From Celeribacter halophilus (GTDB lineage: Bacteria; Pseudomonadota; Alphaproteobacteria; Rhodobacterales; Rhodobacteraceae), in assembly GCF_900114135.1 (NCBI RefSeq), contig NZ_FORY01000001.1:62001-126000 (forward strand): 64,000 nucleotides of DNA. Reading direction: 5' to 3'. The notes under the pieces are model-generated. The model ran no database searches. It was not told the DNA's origin and worked only from the letters and a program-made list of their open reading frames with translations. A program made the translations under genes and the position numbers. Positions 11,594 to 19,784 of this stretch are shown piece after piece. The first letter of the stretch is position 1. Every line of letters starts with the position of its first letter.

Positions 11594-11628
11594 AAAAGGC
11601 GGCGAGTGGAAACACTGCGCCGCCTTTT
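11594..11628. terminator. Bidirectional terminator between dctM and sitD
   Basis: AAAAGGCGGCG (11594-11604) pairs perfectly with CGCCGCCTTTT (11618-11628), with A-run and T-run on opposite sides. It lies between two convergent operons and can serve both strands. Confidence 0.92.
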
Positions 11629-11632
11629 GTCG

Positions 11633-12466
11633 TCAGATCGTTTGGCTTTGGCGTTTGACCTGCCGCATCCTGCGCACAAAGGCGACGAGGAAAATCGCGG
11701 TCTGCAACAGCACGATGGTAGGCGCTGGGGCGCTGTCGAGCCAGAAGCTGAGGTAAACCCCTGTGATCATAGCACAGAAGTTGATGATCACAGCGACCAC
11801 CAGCATCTTTGAGAACCGCCGGACCAGAAGAAAGGCGATGGCGCCCGGTGCGATCAGAAGCGCGACGGCAAGGATCAGGCCCGTTGCGGTCAGGGTCGAC
11901 ACGATGGTGAGCGAGAGCACCGTCAAAAGCCCGTAGTGCAAGACCTGAACCGGCAGACCGGAGGCCCGCGCCTGCGCCGGATCGAAGGCGTGGAGCATCA
12001 GGTCTTTCCACTTGAGCAGCAAGGCGGCAGAGACGATGAGAGCGATGGAGCCTGCGGTCCAGAGGTCATGGGGCTCCACACCCAGCATATTGCCGTAGAG
12101 GATGTGGTCGAGATGGACATCCGAAGGCGTCGCCACGAACATCACAATGCCGAGGCCGAACATGCCGGAGAAGACCACCCCCATGATGGTGTCCTGTTTG
12201 ATCCGGCTGTTTTCCGACAGGTAGCCGGTGGCCAGTGCGGTCACCATGCCTGCGACGAAGGCTCCGAAAATGAGCGGCAGACCGAGGATATAGGCCAGCA
12301 CCACGCCGGGCAGGATCGCATGGCTGATTGCATCGCCCATGAGCGCCCAGCCTTTGAGCACCAGAAAACAGGACAGAATGGCCGTGGGCACCGCCACAAT
12401 GGCCGAGATCAGAAAGGCGTTCTGCATAAAGCCGAACTGGAAGGGCATCAAAATCGTGTCGATCAT
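11633..12466 (-). CDS. sitD: Manganese/iron ABC transporter permease SitD
   Basis: A 277-residue permease of the ABC-3 (ZnuB/SitC/SitD) family with about eight hydrophobic helices. Typical segments are GWALMGDAISHAILPGVV and the C-terminal LLIAPGAIAFLLV. It is the second membrane subunit of the SitABCD metal importer. Its start overlaps the sitC stop by four bases (12463-12466), so the two are translationally coupled. It ends at the shared terminator 11594-11628. Confidence 0.92.
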   Translation of the reverse strand: MIDTILMPFQFGFMQNAFLISAIVAVPTAILSCFLVLKGWALMGDAISHAILPGVVLAYILGLPLIFGAFVAGMVTALATGYLSENSRIKQDTIMGVVFSGMFGLGIVMFVATPSDVHLDHILYGNMLGVEPHDLWTAGSIALIVSAALLLKWKDLMLHAFDPAQARASGLPVQVLHYGLLTVLSLTIVSTLTATGLILAVALLIAPGAIAFLLVRRFSKMLVVAVIINFCAMITGVYLSFWLDSAPAPTIVLLQTAIFLVAFVRRMRQVKRQSQTI

Positions 12467-13326
12467 TCCGGCGCTCCTTCGGTGAGAGCGGCGCGCGCCT
12501 TGGCGCGGGCGGCCCGAAGCCCGTGTTTCGGGGCCCAGACAAAAGTCACAAGGAAGATCAGCGTTTGCAGACAGACGATGATCCCGCCGGTTGCGCCATC
12601 AAGGAAATAGCTGATGTAGGCGCCGGTGAAACTGGTCACCGTGCCGATCAGCACAGAGGTTATGATCAGGCGCGGGAAGCGGTCGCACAAGAGATAGGCC
12701 GTTGCCCCCGGTGTCACCACCATGGCGATCACGAGAAACGCCCCCACGGTCTGCATCGCCGCGACGACAGAGGCCGAGAGCAGCACAAAGAACACCGCTT
12801 TCAAGAGTCGGGGTTTGAGGCCGATGGAGCGGGCGTGGCTTTCGTCGAAAAACACCACCATCAGGTCTTTCCATTTCAACAAAAGCACAACGAGTGACAC
12901 GACCCCGATCAGCACCAGTTGCAGCGTGTCTTCGGGCGTGATGGCGAGAATATTGCCCATAGTGATGGTCTGGACCGAAATGGCCATCGGATTGAGCGAG
13001 ACCATGAAAAGGCCGAGCCCGAAGAAAGAGGTGAAGATCAACCCGATGATCACGTCGATCTTGAGGCCGGAGCGCTCCGAGAGAAACAGCATCGCCGCCG
13101 CCGCCAGCCCGCCCGAGATAAACGCGCCAAGCGCGAAGGGCAGGCCCAGCATATAGGCTCCCGCCACACCGGGCACGACCGAATGCGAGAGCGCATCGCC
13201 AATGAGCGACCAACCCTTGAGCATCAGGTAGGAGGACAGAAAGGCACAGACCCCGCCCACGAGGGCGGAGACCCACATGGCGTTGGTCATGTAATTGTAG
13301 GAAAACGGTTCGAGCAGGACGTTCAT
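12463..13326 (-). CDS. sitC: Manganese/iron ABC transporter permease SitC
   Basis: A 287-residue ABC-3 family permease with family segments [21 protein letters not shown] and [17 protein letters not shown]. It is similar to sitD beside it, as expected for the paired membrane subunits. The start overlaps the sitB stop by four bases, and the C-terminus is a basic tail rich in Ala and Arg. It imports Mn(II), possibly also Fe(II), together with SitA, SitB and SitD. Confidence 0.92.
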   Translation of the reverse strand: MNVLLEPFSYNYMTNAMWVSALVGGVCAFLSSYLMLKGWSLIGDALSHSVVPGVAGAYMLGLPFALGAFISGGLAAAAMLFLSERSGLKIDVIIGLIFTSFFGLGLFMVSLNPMAISVQTITMGNILAITPEDTLQLVLIGVVSLVVLLLKWKDLMVVFFDESHARSIGLKPRLLKAVFFVLLSASVVAAMQTVGAFLVIAMVVTPGATAYLLCDRFPRLIITSVLIGTVTSFTGAYISYFLDGATGGIIVCLQTLIFLVTFVWAPKHGLRAARAKARAALTEGAPE

Positions 13327-14264
13327 GCATCGCCCTCCCGTGCTTTGTCGGGCGCGGTTTCGGGCTGTGGCGGCTCGCCCAGAACGTGGGTCTTGTCGCC
13401 ATAATGGACCAGAGGCCGCTCGTCATCCGTGAGGATGGTGACATGGCGCGGATCGTCGTCGTCGTGAAGATCGGCCCCGCCCAGCGTGAATTGCCGCAGA
13501 ACGCCGCCGAAGGCTTCTTCGAGATTGTCGCGGGTGAATGTCGTCTCTGTCGGGCCATAGCCCAGAACCGTGCCCTTGATGAGCACCGTGCGATCACAGA
13601 ACTCCGGCACCGATCCAAGGTTGTGGGTGGAGACCAACATCACGCGCCCCTCGTCGCGCAAATCGCGCAGCAGGGCGATGATCTGGTCTTCGGTTTTCAC
13701 GTCAACGCCGGTGAACGGCTCGTCGAGAAGGATCACCTGACCCTCTTGGGCCAGTGCGCGGGCGAGGAACACGCGTTTCTTTTGCCCGCCGGAGAGCTCA
13801 CCGATCTGCCTGTGCCGGAAGTCGAGCATATTGACCCGCCTCAAAGCCTCTTCGACAGCGGCGTGGTCGGCCTTGGACGGGCGGCGCAGAAAGCCCATAT
13901 GGCCATAACGCCCCATCATCACCACATCCTCGACGAGGACGGGGAAGGACCAGTCGACCTCTTCGGCCTGCGGCACATAGGCCACAAGGTTCTTGCGCAG
14001 GGCGTCGTTCACGGACATGCCCAAAAGGCGGATGTCGCCTTGCGCCACGGGAACAAACCCCATGATAGCCTTGAATAGAGTGGATTTGCCGGACCCGTTG
14101 ACACCGACAAGCGCGGTCACCGTGCCGCGCGGAATTTCAAAACTGGCGTGACGTAACGCGGTATGGCCGTTGCGATAGGTGACCGTGACATCTTGCGCCC
14201 AAATGCCGCCACCCGTTTTTGACCGAGGGCCTTGGGTCTGGGGCTTCGAACTGTCCTGTCTCAT
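13323..14264 (-). CDS. sitB: Manganese/iron ABC transporter ATPase SitB
   Basis: A 313-residue ABC ATPase with Walker [11 protein letters not shown]-loop [13 protein letters not shown] (the DWSFP form is typical of metal-type importers), signature LSGGQKKR and Walker [11 protein letters not shown] with the H-loop VSTHNLG. A C-terminal extension of about 60 residues rich in Asp and Pro follows the core. I chose ATG 14264 (MRQDSSKP); the frame extends further upstream only through a TTG start. It energises metal import by SitC and SitD. Confidence 0.9.
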   Translation of the reverse strand: MRQDSSKPQTQGPRSKTGGGIWAQDVTVTYRNGHTALRHASFEIPRGTVTALVGVNGSGKSTLFKAIMGFVPVAQGDIRLLGMSVNDALRKNLVAYVPQAEEVDWSFPVLVEDVVMMGRYGHMGFLRRPSKADHAAVEEALRRVNMLDFRHRQIGELSGGQKKRVFLARALAQEGQVILLDEPFTGVDVKTEDQIIALLRDLRDEGRVMLVSTHNLGSVPEFCDRTVLIKGTVLGYGPTETTFTRDNLEEAFGGVLRQFTLGGADLHDDDDPRHVTILTDDERPLVHYGDKTHVLGEPPQPETAPDKAREGDA

Positions 14265-14381
14265 ATGCGTCTTTCTATCTGTTGGAGTGCGGGGATCGCC
14301 ACAAAAGCTCTGTGACAAAAACCCGTGTCACGCAGGCCGCACAAGCCCGCGTGACAGGATACTGTCGTATGTAAACTGCGC

Positions 14382-15281
14382 CTAGTTCAAGCCGGCTTCA
14401 AGCCCATTGGCCACTGTCTCCGAGGTGACGCGCAACAAATCGAGATATGTCGGCACTGGACCGTCCGGCTCGGAGAGGCTGTCGACATAGAGCACCCCGC
14501 CATATTCAGCGCCGGTTTCGCGGGCGACCTGTTCGGCAGGAGCGGTGTTGACCGTGCTTTCGCAGAACACAACGGGAATGTCATTTTCTCGCACCCCGTC
14601 AATCACATTGCGCACTTGTTTGGGGGAGCCCATCTGGTCAGAATTCATAGGCCAGAGGTAAAGCTCTTTCATGTCGAAATCCCGAGCCAGATAGGAAAAC
14701 GCCCCCTCGCAGGTCACAAGCCAGCGCTTGTCTTCGGGCACTTCGGCAATCTCGGCCCGCAAAGGTTCCAGCGTTTCGCGCAGTTCCTCTTTGTAGGCGG
14801 CCGCATTTGCAGCGTAAACGTCCGCATTCTCGGGGTCGTGTTCGACAAAGGCTTTCTCGATATTGTCAATGTAGATCAAGGCATTGTCGAGCCCCATCCA
14901 TGCGTGGGGGTTCGGTTTGCCCTCATAGGCCCCGCCCGAAATCGAGATCGGGTCGATCCCCTCGGTCAGCGTCACAGAAGGCACATTTTTCAGGTTGGAC
15001 AGGAATTGTTCGAACCACAGTTCGAGGTTCAACCCGTTCCACAAGATCAAATCCGCGTCCTGCGCACGCACAATATCACGCGGGGTCGGCTCGTAACCGT
15101 GGATTTCCGCACCCGGTTTGGTCACCGACACCACCTCTGCGGCGTCACCGGCAACATGGCGGGCCATATCGGCAAGCACGGTGAATGTCGTCACAACTTT
15201 CATCTTCTCGTCTGCCTGCGCGGCACCAGTAAGGGCCAGCGCGGCGATGCTGCTGAGAAATATGCTTCGCTTCAAACTCAT
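14382..15281 (-). CDS. sitA: Manganese-binding periplasmic protein SitA
   Basis: A 299-residue cluster A-1 (ZnuA/PsaA-type) solute-binding protein. It has a signal peptide ending ALTGAAQA and metal-ligand positions in AEIHGYEPTP (His), NPHAWMGLDN (His), a Glu in CEGAFSYLARDFDM, and the C-terminal YVDSLSEPDG (Asp). The last position is the usual fourth ligand. The start at 15281 is preceded by GAAGGA. Two Mur/Fur-like boxes upstream (15322-15374) predict repression by Mur when manganese is plentiful. It heads sitABCD; the 117-base gap to sitB holds no gene. Confidence 0.93.
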   Translation of the reverse strand: MSLKRSIFLSSIAALALTGAAQADEKMKVVTTFTVLADMARHVAGDAAEVVSVTKPGAEIHGYEPTPRDIVRAQDADLILWNGLNLELWFEQFLSNLKNVPSVTLTEGIDPISISGGAYEGKPNPHAWMGLDNALIYIDNIEKAFVEHDPENADVYAANAAAYKEELRETLEPLRAEIAEVPEDKRWLVTCEGAFSYLARDFDMKELYLWPMNSDQMGSPKQVRNVIDGVRENDIPVVFCESTVNTAPAEQVARETGAEYGGVLYVDSLSEPDGPVPTYLDLLRVTSETVANGLEAGLN

Positions 15282-15321
15282 GGGGCGTCCTTCAGGATTT
15301 AGGTTGTCTCTGCTGCTGATA

Positions 15322-15342
15322 TGTAAATGATAATCATTCGCA
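15322..15342. promoter_or_regulatory. Mur-responsive (Fur-like) box upstream of sitA
   Basis: A nearly perfect dyad AATGAT-A-ATCATT (15326-15338) with TGCG/TGTA-type flanks matches the alphaproteobacterial Mur-responsive sequence pattern. It lies 41 bases upstream of the sitA start. It predicts Mn-dependent repression by Mur, the manganese-sensing Fur homologue of this group. Confidence 0.85.
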
Positions 15343-15352
15343 ACTGTCAAAT

Positions 15353-15374
15353 GAAATATTGAGAATTATTCGCA
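15353..15374. promoter_or_regulatory. Second, weaker Mur-like box
   Basis: The stretch with TGAGAATTATTCGCA (15360-15374) resembles the first box read on the sitA strand (TGCGAATAATTCTCA). Its centre is about 32 bases from the first, about three helical turns. Paired sites are known in other alphaproteobacterial sit promoters. Confidence 0.55.
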
Positions 15375-15556
15375 ACTAGAGCCAATTCGTTGTGGGTGCT
15401 TACAAACTGTGCAGGTGTTTAGGCGGGCGTGATTGCATCAGTTTGCTGGTGGTAGAGGGTGGTCGCAAAGTATGACGGGCAGCGCACGGAGTAATCGGGC
15501 GCGAGAACGGAGGCGAGATCCGAGCGGCAAGATGCTATTATGTCTTTGAGAATAAA
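15375..15556. other. Chromosomal spacer between sitA promoter and the island
   Basis: No gene supported. It is moderately GC-rich, with only short frames without start signals. It separates the sitA control region from the left attachment repeat. Confidence 0.6.
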
Positions 15557-15603
15557 TGGAGGCGAGTACCGGAATCGAACCGGTGTACACGGATTTGCAA
15601 TCC
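15557..15603 (-). repeat. Left attachment repeat (truncated tRNA-Cys 3' copy)
   Basis: These 47 bases are identical to 42156-42202. On the minus strand they comprise the anticodon loop, variable region, T arm, acceptor 3' strand and CCA of tRNA-Cys, but lack the D arm and 5' acceptor strand. It is therefore an att site rather than a working tRNA. Confidence 0.93.
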
Positions 15604-15872
15604 CTCACTTTCATTAATAATAACAATATATTAGGTGTTTTTTGGTATCAGGACATATGTCGAACGAGAGGAGAACCTGATACCCTAGTGCTTTGGGTGT
15701 TGAGAGGAGGCTGCCGTCGGCTGGAGAGCCTGCTCCCGCATCGAAGTGTCCATTGGGAAAAGAAAGTCGCCGGAAGGGTTGCAGCCCTGTCCGACGACAC
15801 ACAAAAGTTCATTGCTCTATTTGGATACCAGAAATCGCGGTATTTCGCAAGTTCGGGGCAGGAGGTGTGGTC

Positions 15873-16961
15873 ATGACACAGCACCTCACACATGGCGGTT
15901 TGCCGGATGGGATTTCCCCCTTCCGATTGAAACTCTTGCTACAGCAAGCAAAGACCTCTCTCGGGCTGTCGAGCGGCGCGCTTAAGTATCTCGAATTTGC
16001 GATAGACAACTGCCAGCCGTCTGATTTCCAGCAGGACAGAATTTGCGCCATTTGGCATTCTCTAGAACGGCTTGCTCATCTCTTTGGACTATCAAAACGT
16101 CAGATTGCGAGGATCGAAGCTGAACTGGTTGATGCGGGGTTGATCAAGCGGACGTACCCAGAGCGCAAGAGCCGCTCCGGTGATCGTGTCGCGGGTGTCA
16201 TTAAACGGGCAGCGGGCATCAATCTGGCCCCGCTGATCGAGCAGGCGGAGTACATTCGCGCCTTGGCCAGTCGCCAGATGCAGGCCGATGAAGAAAGCAA
16301 ACGGTTACGAGAGCATATTCAGGGCCTCTTTAGGCAGATACGGGATTTGGAAAGCGTTGATGCTGATGAGGCGGCGACCAGTATCTTGCCGCGTCGTCGC
16401 CCTGCCGAGCTAAGCGACATCAAGAAAATGAAAGAGGTTGCTGAAGCGCTAGAAGCAGTGCTCGCAGACTTTTCAAAAATGGACAGTCAGCCAGAGTTGT
16501 CCGTCGAGTCAGACGAAAATGTCCGACTCAATACGAATGAAGAAAAGAAAAATAAAATTCGTATTGCAGGGAAACCGAAGGGGGAGGGGCGGTTGACCAC
16601 CAGCCCGGCCCATGCTCGGCTTTTGGCAGGAACACAGATGGGGGAATACATTGATCTGTATGCCTGCGGTTGTCCGACGGACTGGACCGCAGTCATACGG
16701 GCCGCGCACGAGCGCGCCTACGAACTGGGTATTTCCAGTCGGTTGTGGCGAGAGAGGTGCACGCAGATTGGCGAGGCGAGGACCGCACTTTGTCTGATTG
16801 TGGCTGATCGAAATTCTCAGAGGGACGGCCCTTATGGCACAAAAAACGCAGCAGCTTCTTTTGTAGGGATGGCTCGAAAAGAAGCCAGACAGATTGCCGT
16901 TCTCGACGGTTTGGTTGGAGAGCTGACACATGCGTTGCTCCGGACGGGAGGCAACCCATGA
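15873..16961 (+). CDS. repC: RepC-like plasmid replication initiator
   Basis: A 362-residue protein with the RepC layout of repABC plasmids. The N-terminal DNA-binding domain holds LSSGALKYLEFAIDNCQPSDF and a winged helix (LAHLFGLSKRQIARIEAELV, about residues 64-90) followed by AGLIKR. After it come a charged linker and a C-terminal helical domain. RepC binds the origin, which in known repABC plasmids lies inside repC itself. ATG 15873 is preceded by GGAGG at good spacing, so the longer upstream frame is rejected. RepA and RepB partition genes are absent, and the gene opens a plasmid-like block with virB5/eexN/virB6. Family assignment is from motif resemblance. Confidence 0.72.
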   Translation: MTQHLTHGGLPDGISPFRLKLLLQQAKTSLGLSSGALKYLEFAIDNCQPSDFQQDRICAIWHSLERLAHLFGLSKRQIARIEAELVDAGLIKRTYPERKSRSGDRVAGVIKRAAGINLAPLIEQAEYIRALASRQMQADEESKRLREHIQGLFRQIRDLESVDADEAATSILPRRRPAELSDIKKMKEVAEALEAVLADFSKMDSQPELSVESDENVRLNTNEEKKNKIRIAGKPKGEGRLTTSPAHARLLAGTQMGEYIDLYACGCPTDWTAVIRAAHERAYELGISSRLWRERCTQIGEARTALCLIVADRNSQRDGPYGTKNAAASFVGMARKEARQIAVLDGLVGELTHALLRTGGNP

Positions 16962-17083
16962 ATTGCCTGCGTAGGCCCTCCGAGGATGAGAAGAGAACGG
17001 TAACGCGACATGCACAGTGCGCGGAAATGGACAAGCTCTCTCGTTTTGATCTCACCAGTTCTCTCATGGGGGTTGCTGTGTGA
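16958..17083 (+). CDS. Small ORF coupled to repC
   Basis: A 41-codon frame starts with ATG at 16958 overlapping the repC stop (ATGA) and ends at 17083. The predicted peptide is polar and has no recognisable domain. The overlap suggests coupling, but the coding status is unproven. Confidence 0.25.
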   Translation: MNCLRRPSEDEKRTVTRHAQCAEMDKLSRFDLTSSLMGVAV

Positions 17084-17334
17084 TGATCAAGGCTCAGAAA
17101 TTCCATGAAAAACAATCAGTGTCGCTGAACACTCGAATAAAAATTCAAACCTATCGTGTGTGTCTGTGGTTTGGCGGATTTGGATCGAGGAACGGATTTA
17201 ATTGCCTGATGCGAACAGTAGTTTTGGTGATGCTGATAACCGTTCTCGTTGTGTGCGTCTGGCTGGTACTTCACTGGCGGGACATGCTGAGTTGCGGTTC
17301 CCCATCAGACCTTTGCCTTTCGCGGACACGTTGA
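17080..17334 (+). CDS. Small putative membrane protein
   Basis: An 84-codon frame begins at 17080, overlapping the previous stop by four bases; an internal ATG at 17209 would give 41 residues. The C-terminal half has one strong hydrophobic helix (MRTVVLVMLITVLVVCVWLV) followed by a Cys-containing tail. It lies where a small conjugation-related membrane protein could sit, between repC and virB5. I do not recognise it; the longer form may not be real. A frame in another register (17202-17480) competes for the same bases. Confidence 0.3.
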   Translation: MMIKAQKFHEKQSVSLNTRIKIQTYRVCLWFGGFGSRNGFNCLMRTVVLVMLITVLVVCVWLVLHWRDMLSCGSPSDLCLSRTR

Positions 17335-17499
17335 GTATTTCCCACGAATTAACAGCACATGCGCGCCAGTCAGCGGGAACGGCGGCACTCGTGGTTGCTG
17401 ACCTCTATTCGCGAGAGGGTGCAGAGGTTCAGGCCCGTTTATGGCGGGTACATTCGGTCAGCCCCTCACCACGCAAATAAGCTACTTAAGGAGAAAAGC

Positions 17500-18210
17500 A
17501 TGAAAAACCTACTATCAGCATCTGTCGTCTTCGGATGTTTCATGGCTCATTCCGGGTTTGCTCAAGGCGTTCCTGTAATAGATGCCACAAGTCTCGCGAA
17601 CCAGAAGCAGCAGTTCGCCCAAGAGATTGCCCAGCTTGTCAAAGAATATGAGCAGGCTGTTCATCTCTATGAATCGATCAATGGCATGACCGATATGGAC
17701 GATATCGTAAGCCTTTTGAACGATAGTGAAGTGAGAGAAATTCTCGGCACAGACGCCCAAGAGGTCGCAACCGCGTTTGACCTCAATCTGAATGATCTCA
17801 CGGGCGACCTATCCTCAACGGCTCAAAAATTTGAAGACTTCTCCACTATGGTTGACGACGACATTTCAGCAGAGGATTTCTATGCGCAGGAAGTCGCCCG
17901 CATACGCAACAGCACCAGTCGTAAAGGCGCTGTAGCGGAGCGTATTGTTGCCGTTTCTGATCAGCGCCTTGAGGGACTGGACAAGCTGCGTCAGCAAATC
18001 GGATCAGCTTCGACCCAAAAAGAAATTGATGCCCTGAACGCTCGCATCGCTGTGGAGCAAGCCATGCTTCAGAACGATGCCGTGCGCATCCAGGGTATGA
18101 CGATGCTTCAGGAGGCCCAGCTTGAAGCCGAGGAGCGACGGGCCACAGAAGCTTTACTCCAAGTCAGTGAAAAAGACCTTTCAGACCTCGACACCTATTT
18201 CGGAGACTAA
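17500..18210 (+). CDS. virB5: VirB5-like type IV secretion protein
   Basis: A 236-residue exported protein. The signal peptide MKNLLSASVVFGCFMAHSG ends near GFAQG. The mature protein is mostly alpha-helical (QFAQEIAQLVKEYEQAVHLYESINGM; then long charged helices with EIDALNARIAVEQAMLQND), as in VirB5/TrbJ minor pilus proteins. ATG 17500 follows AAGGAG, so the upstream extension is rejected. It is followed after three bases by eexN and then virB6, the usual B5-Eex/B7-B6 order. Its C-terminus KDLSDLDTYFGD is nearly repeated at the end of the next protein. The other virB genes are absent. Confidence 0.75.
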   Translation: MKNLLSASVVFGCFMAHSGFAQGVPVIDATSLANQKQQFAQEIAQLVKEYEQAVHLYESINGMTDMDDIVSLLNDSEVREILGTDAQEVATAFDLNLNDLTGDLSSTAQKFEDFSTMVDDDISAEDFYAQEVARIRNSTSRKGAVAERIVAVSDQRLEGLDKLRQQIGSASTQKEIDALNARIAVEQAMLQNDAVRIQGMTMLQEAQLEAEERRATEALLQVSEKDLSDLDTYFGD

Positions 18211-18213
18211 TTC

Positions 18214-18474
18214 ATGAAACAAATCAGCATTATATTGGCTGCTATGATCACTCTAAGCGCCTGCAAAGACGATGTGAAATCCCCTCAGACTGTTCAGTAT
18301 TACATGGAACACCCAGATGCGCGGCAAGCGATGCTCGATGAATGTGAAGTGAAAAACGGATCGGATCTCGATGCAGACTGCATCAACGCCAGAGACGCCC
18401 TGTCACAGGCGACCAGCGCAAAGGATCTTGAAGACTTGGATAAATATTTTGGCGACACATCCAGCGAGGATTGA
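18214..18474 (+). CDS. eexN: EexN-family entry-exclusion lipoprotein
   Basis: An 86-residue lipoprotein. MKQISIILAAMITLSAC is a signal peptide with lipobox LSAC. It is followed by the EexN pattern TVQYYMEHPDARQAMLDECE and DADCINARDA with conserved cysteines. Such proteins sit in the envelope and block redundant conjugation into cells already carrying the element. It lies between virB5 and virB6, as in IncN- and Brucella-like clusters, and its stop precedes the virB6 start by two bases. The C-terminal KDLEDLDKYFGD matches the VirB5 C-terminus. Confidence 0.82.
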   Translation: MKQISIILAAMITLSACKDDVKSPQTVQYYMEHPDARQAMLDECEVKNGSDLDADCINARDALSQATSAKDLEDLDKYFGDTSSED

Positions 18475-18476
18475 GC

Positions 18477-19379
18477 ATGTGGCAAAGCATCTATAGCGGC
18501 TTCATTGACAACACGACAGAGGTAGCCGCAGAAATTGCTAGCTCAATGTCTGGAACACTAGCCGCACCGCTGTCAGCGGCCATGACCCTTTACATCATCC
18601 TCTATGGCTGGGCCGTCATGAGGGGCTCGATCCAAGAGCCTGTGATGGATTTTACATTCCGAGCCATGAAATTGCTTGTGATTTGGACCCTCGTCGTGAA
18701 GGCGGGGGACTATACTTCATGGGTCGGTAGCACGATTACCTCTGGCGTTCCTGAGTTTATTGATCAGTTGGCTGGCGGGGAGGCAGGCAATACGCTTCCT
18801 GCGGATGCCATCTTTCGCGAAACAGCTCGTATCGCCGACGAAATACAAAAGTTCTATGTTTCTCAGGGCGTGAGCGGGAAAATCACAGGTGCGCTTTACT
18901 ATGCAGTCATGATGGTGACTGGTGGTGTGGTCGCAGCGATTGTGTTTGCAGTTTCGCTTCTAATCACCCTGGGTTTGACCATGATGGCGGCTGTTGGTCC
19001 TTTGTTTATTGCGTTCGCGCTGTTTGATTTTTCGAGAGGGTGGTTCTTTTCATGGCTGGCGCAAATCCTGAACTTCGGTGTTTTGAAGTTGTTGACCTAT
19101 GTTCTGGGCCTTATCCTGATCGCAATGCTGCAAGACGCGGTATCGGAAACTGCGACGTTATCTGCCCGGCTGAGAATGTTCTTTTTCTTTGGTATGCTGG
19201 CTGCTTCGTTTGTGATGTTCTTCTTGCTGCCTTCTATTGCCGCCGCCCTTTCTGCCGGCGCACAAGCGTCTACGGGTATGGCGCAGCGCTGGACTGAACG
19301 AAAGCTTGGCCTTCTGTCCAACAAAAATGGAGGCGACGGTCCCAGTGGAATTAGTGCAGGGAGTGCGTCGAGAAGATAG
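18477..19379 (+). CDS. virB6: VirB6-like inner-membrane channel protein
   Basis: A 300-residue TrbL/VirB6-family protein. Several hydrophobic helices are visible (AMTLYIILYGWAVMRGSI, AMKLLVIWTLVVKAG, VVAAIVFAVSLLITLGLTMM, and FFFFGMLAASFVMFFLLPSI). Family features include the central periplasmic loop and the GPLFIAFALFDFSRGWFFSW segment. VirB6 forms part of the inner-membrane translocation pore of type IV secretion. GAGGA at 18466-18470 supports ATG 18477 rather than the TTG at 18471. No further secretion genes follow, so it cannot make a complete channel alone. Confidence 0.85.
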   Translation: MWQSIYSGFIDNTTEVAAEIASSMSGTLAAPLSAAMTLYIILYGWAVMRGSIQEPVMDFTFRAMKLLVIWTLVVKAGDYTSWVGSTITSGVPEFIDQLAGGEAGNTLPADAIFRETARIADEIQKFYVSQGVSGKITGALYYAVMMVTGGVVAAIVFAVSLLITLGLTMMAAVGPLFIAFALFDFSRGWFFSWLAQILNFGVLKLLTYVLGLILIAMLQDAVSETATLSARLRMFFFFGMLAASFVMFFLLPSIAAALSAGAQASTGMAQRWTERKLGLLSNKNGGDGPSGISAGSASRR

Positions 19380-19472
19380 CGCTTCAGAAGTTTCATTTGG
19401 GGCTCTGGGTTGAAGGCTCGGGTCGAGAAATTCTAATTCAAATTAAAGTTTGCAGGAGCAAAGGAAGCGTTA

Positions 19473-19661
19473 ATGAAAGTTTTTTCTTCCACATACTTGG
19501 CCAGACATAGGTTGGAGGTATTGTCATGCGCCAGCGAAGAACCCGTCGGGATCACGCGCTATGGAGTTTTGAGCTTCGTGCTTGTGAGCGCTACCGAATA
19601 TGAACGCCTGAGTGGGGTGCGTATTTCCCGGAATCTGGAGTGCGAAGAAAGGAGAGGGTGA
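19473..19661 (+). CDS. Phd/YefM-like antitoxin fragment or orphan
   Basis: A 62-residue protein with the prevent-host-death pattern: an N-terminal segment with a spaced Arg-Leu (ARHRLEVLSCA), then PVGITRYGVLSFVLVSATEYERLSG. Phd/YefM proteins bind DNA and neutralise a partner toxin. ATG 19473 has AGGAAG upstream. No toxin gene follows before 19785, so it is an orphan or a remnant of a stabilisation module. It is short compared with the usual 70-90 residues, because the toxin-binding tail is largely absent. Confidence 0.55.
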   Translation: MKVFSSTYLARHRLEVLSCASEEPVGITRYGVLSFVLVSATEYERLSGVRISRNLECEERRG

Positions 19662-19784
19662 CCTTGGTCGTGCGTAGCGAGGGTGACGCATGATGATAAT
19701 GAAATTGACGCCACCCACACCCATGGTTACTTCACCGAAACATAAATCAGTCTGACAGCATATCTAATCTAAACCCTATGGGGC

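Noticed and set aside
15557-15603. A second tRNA-Cys gene
   Set aside because: Only the 3' half is present, without D arm or 5' acceptor strand; it is the attachment-site duplication.
17202-17480. A 92-codon ORF between repC and virB5
   Set aside because: It overlaps another candidate frame, lacks a ribosome-binding site and has no recognisable features; the virB5 start signal lies within the following bases.
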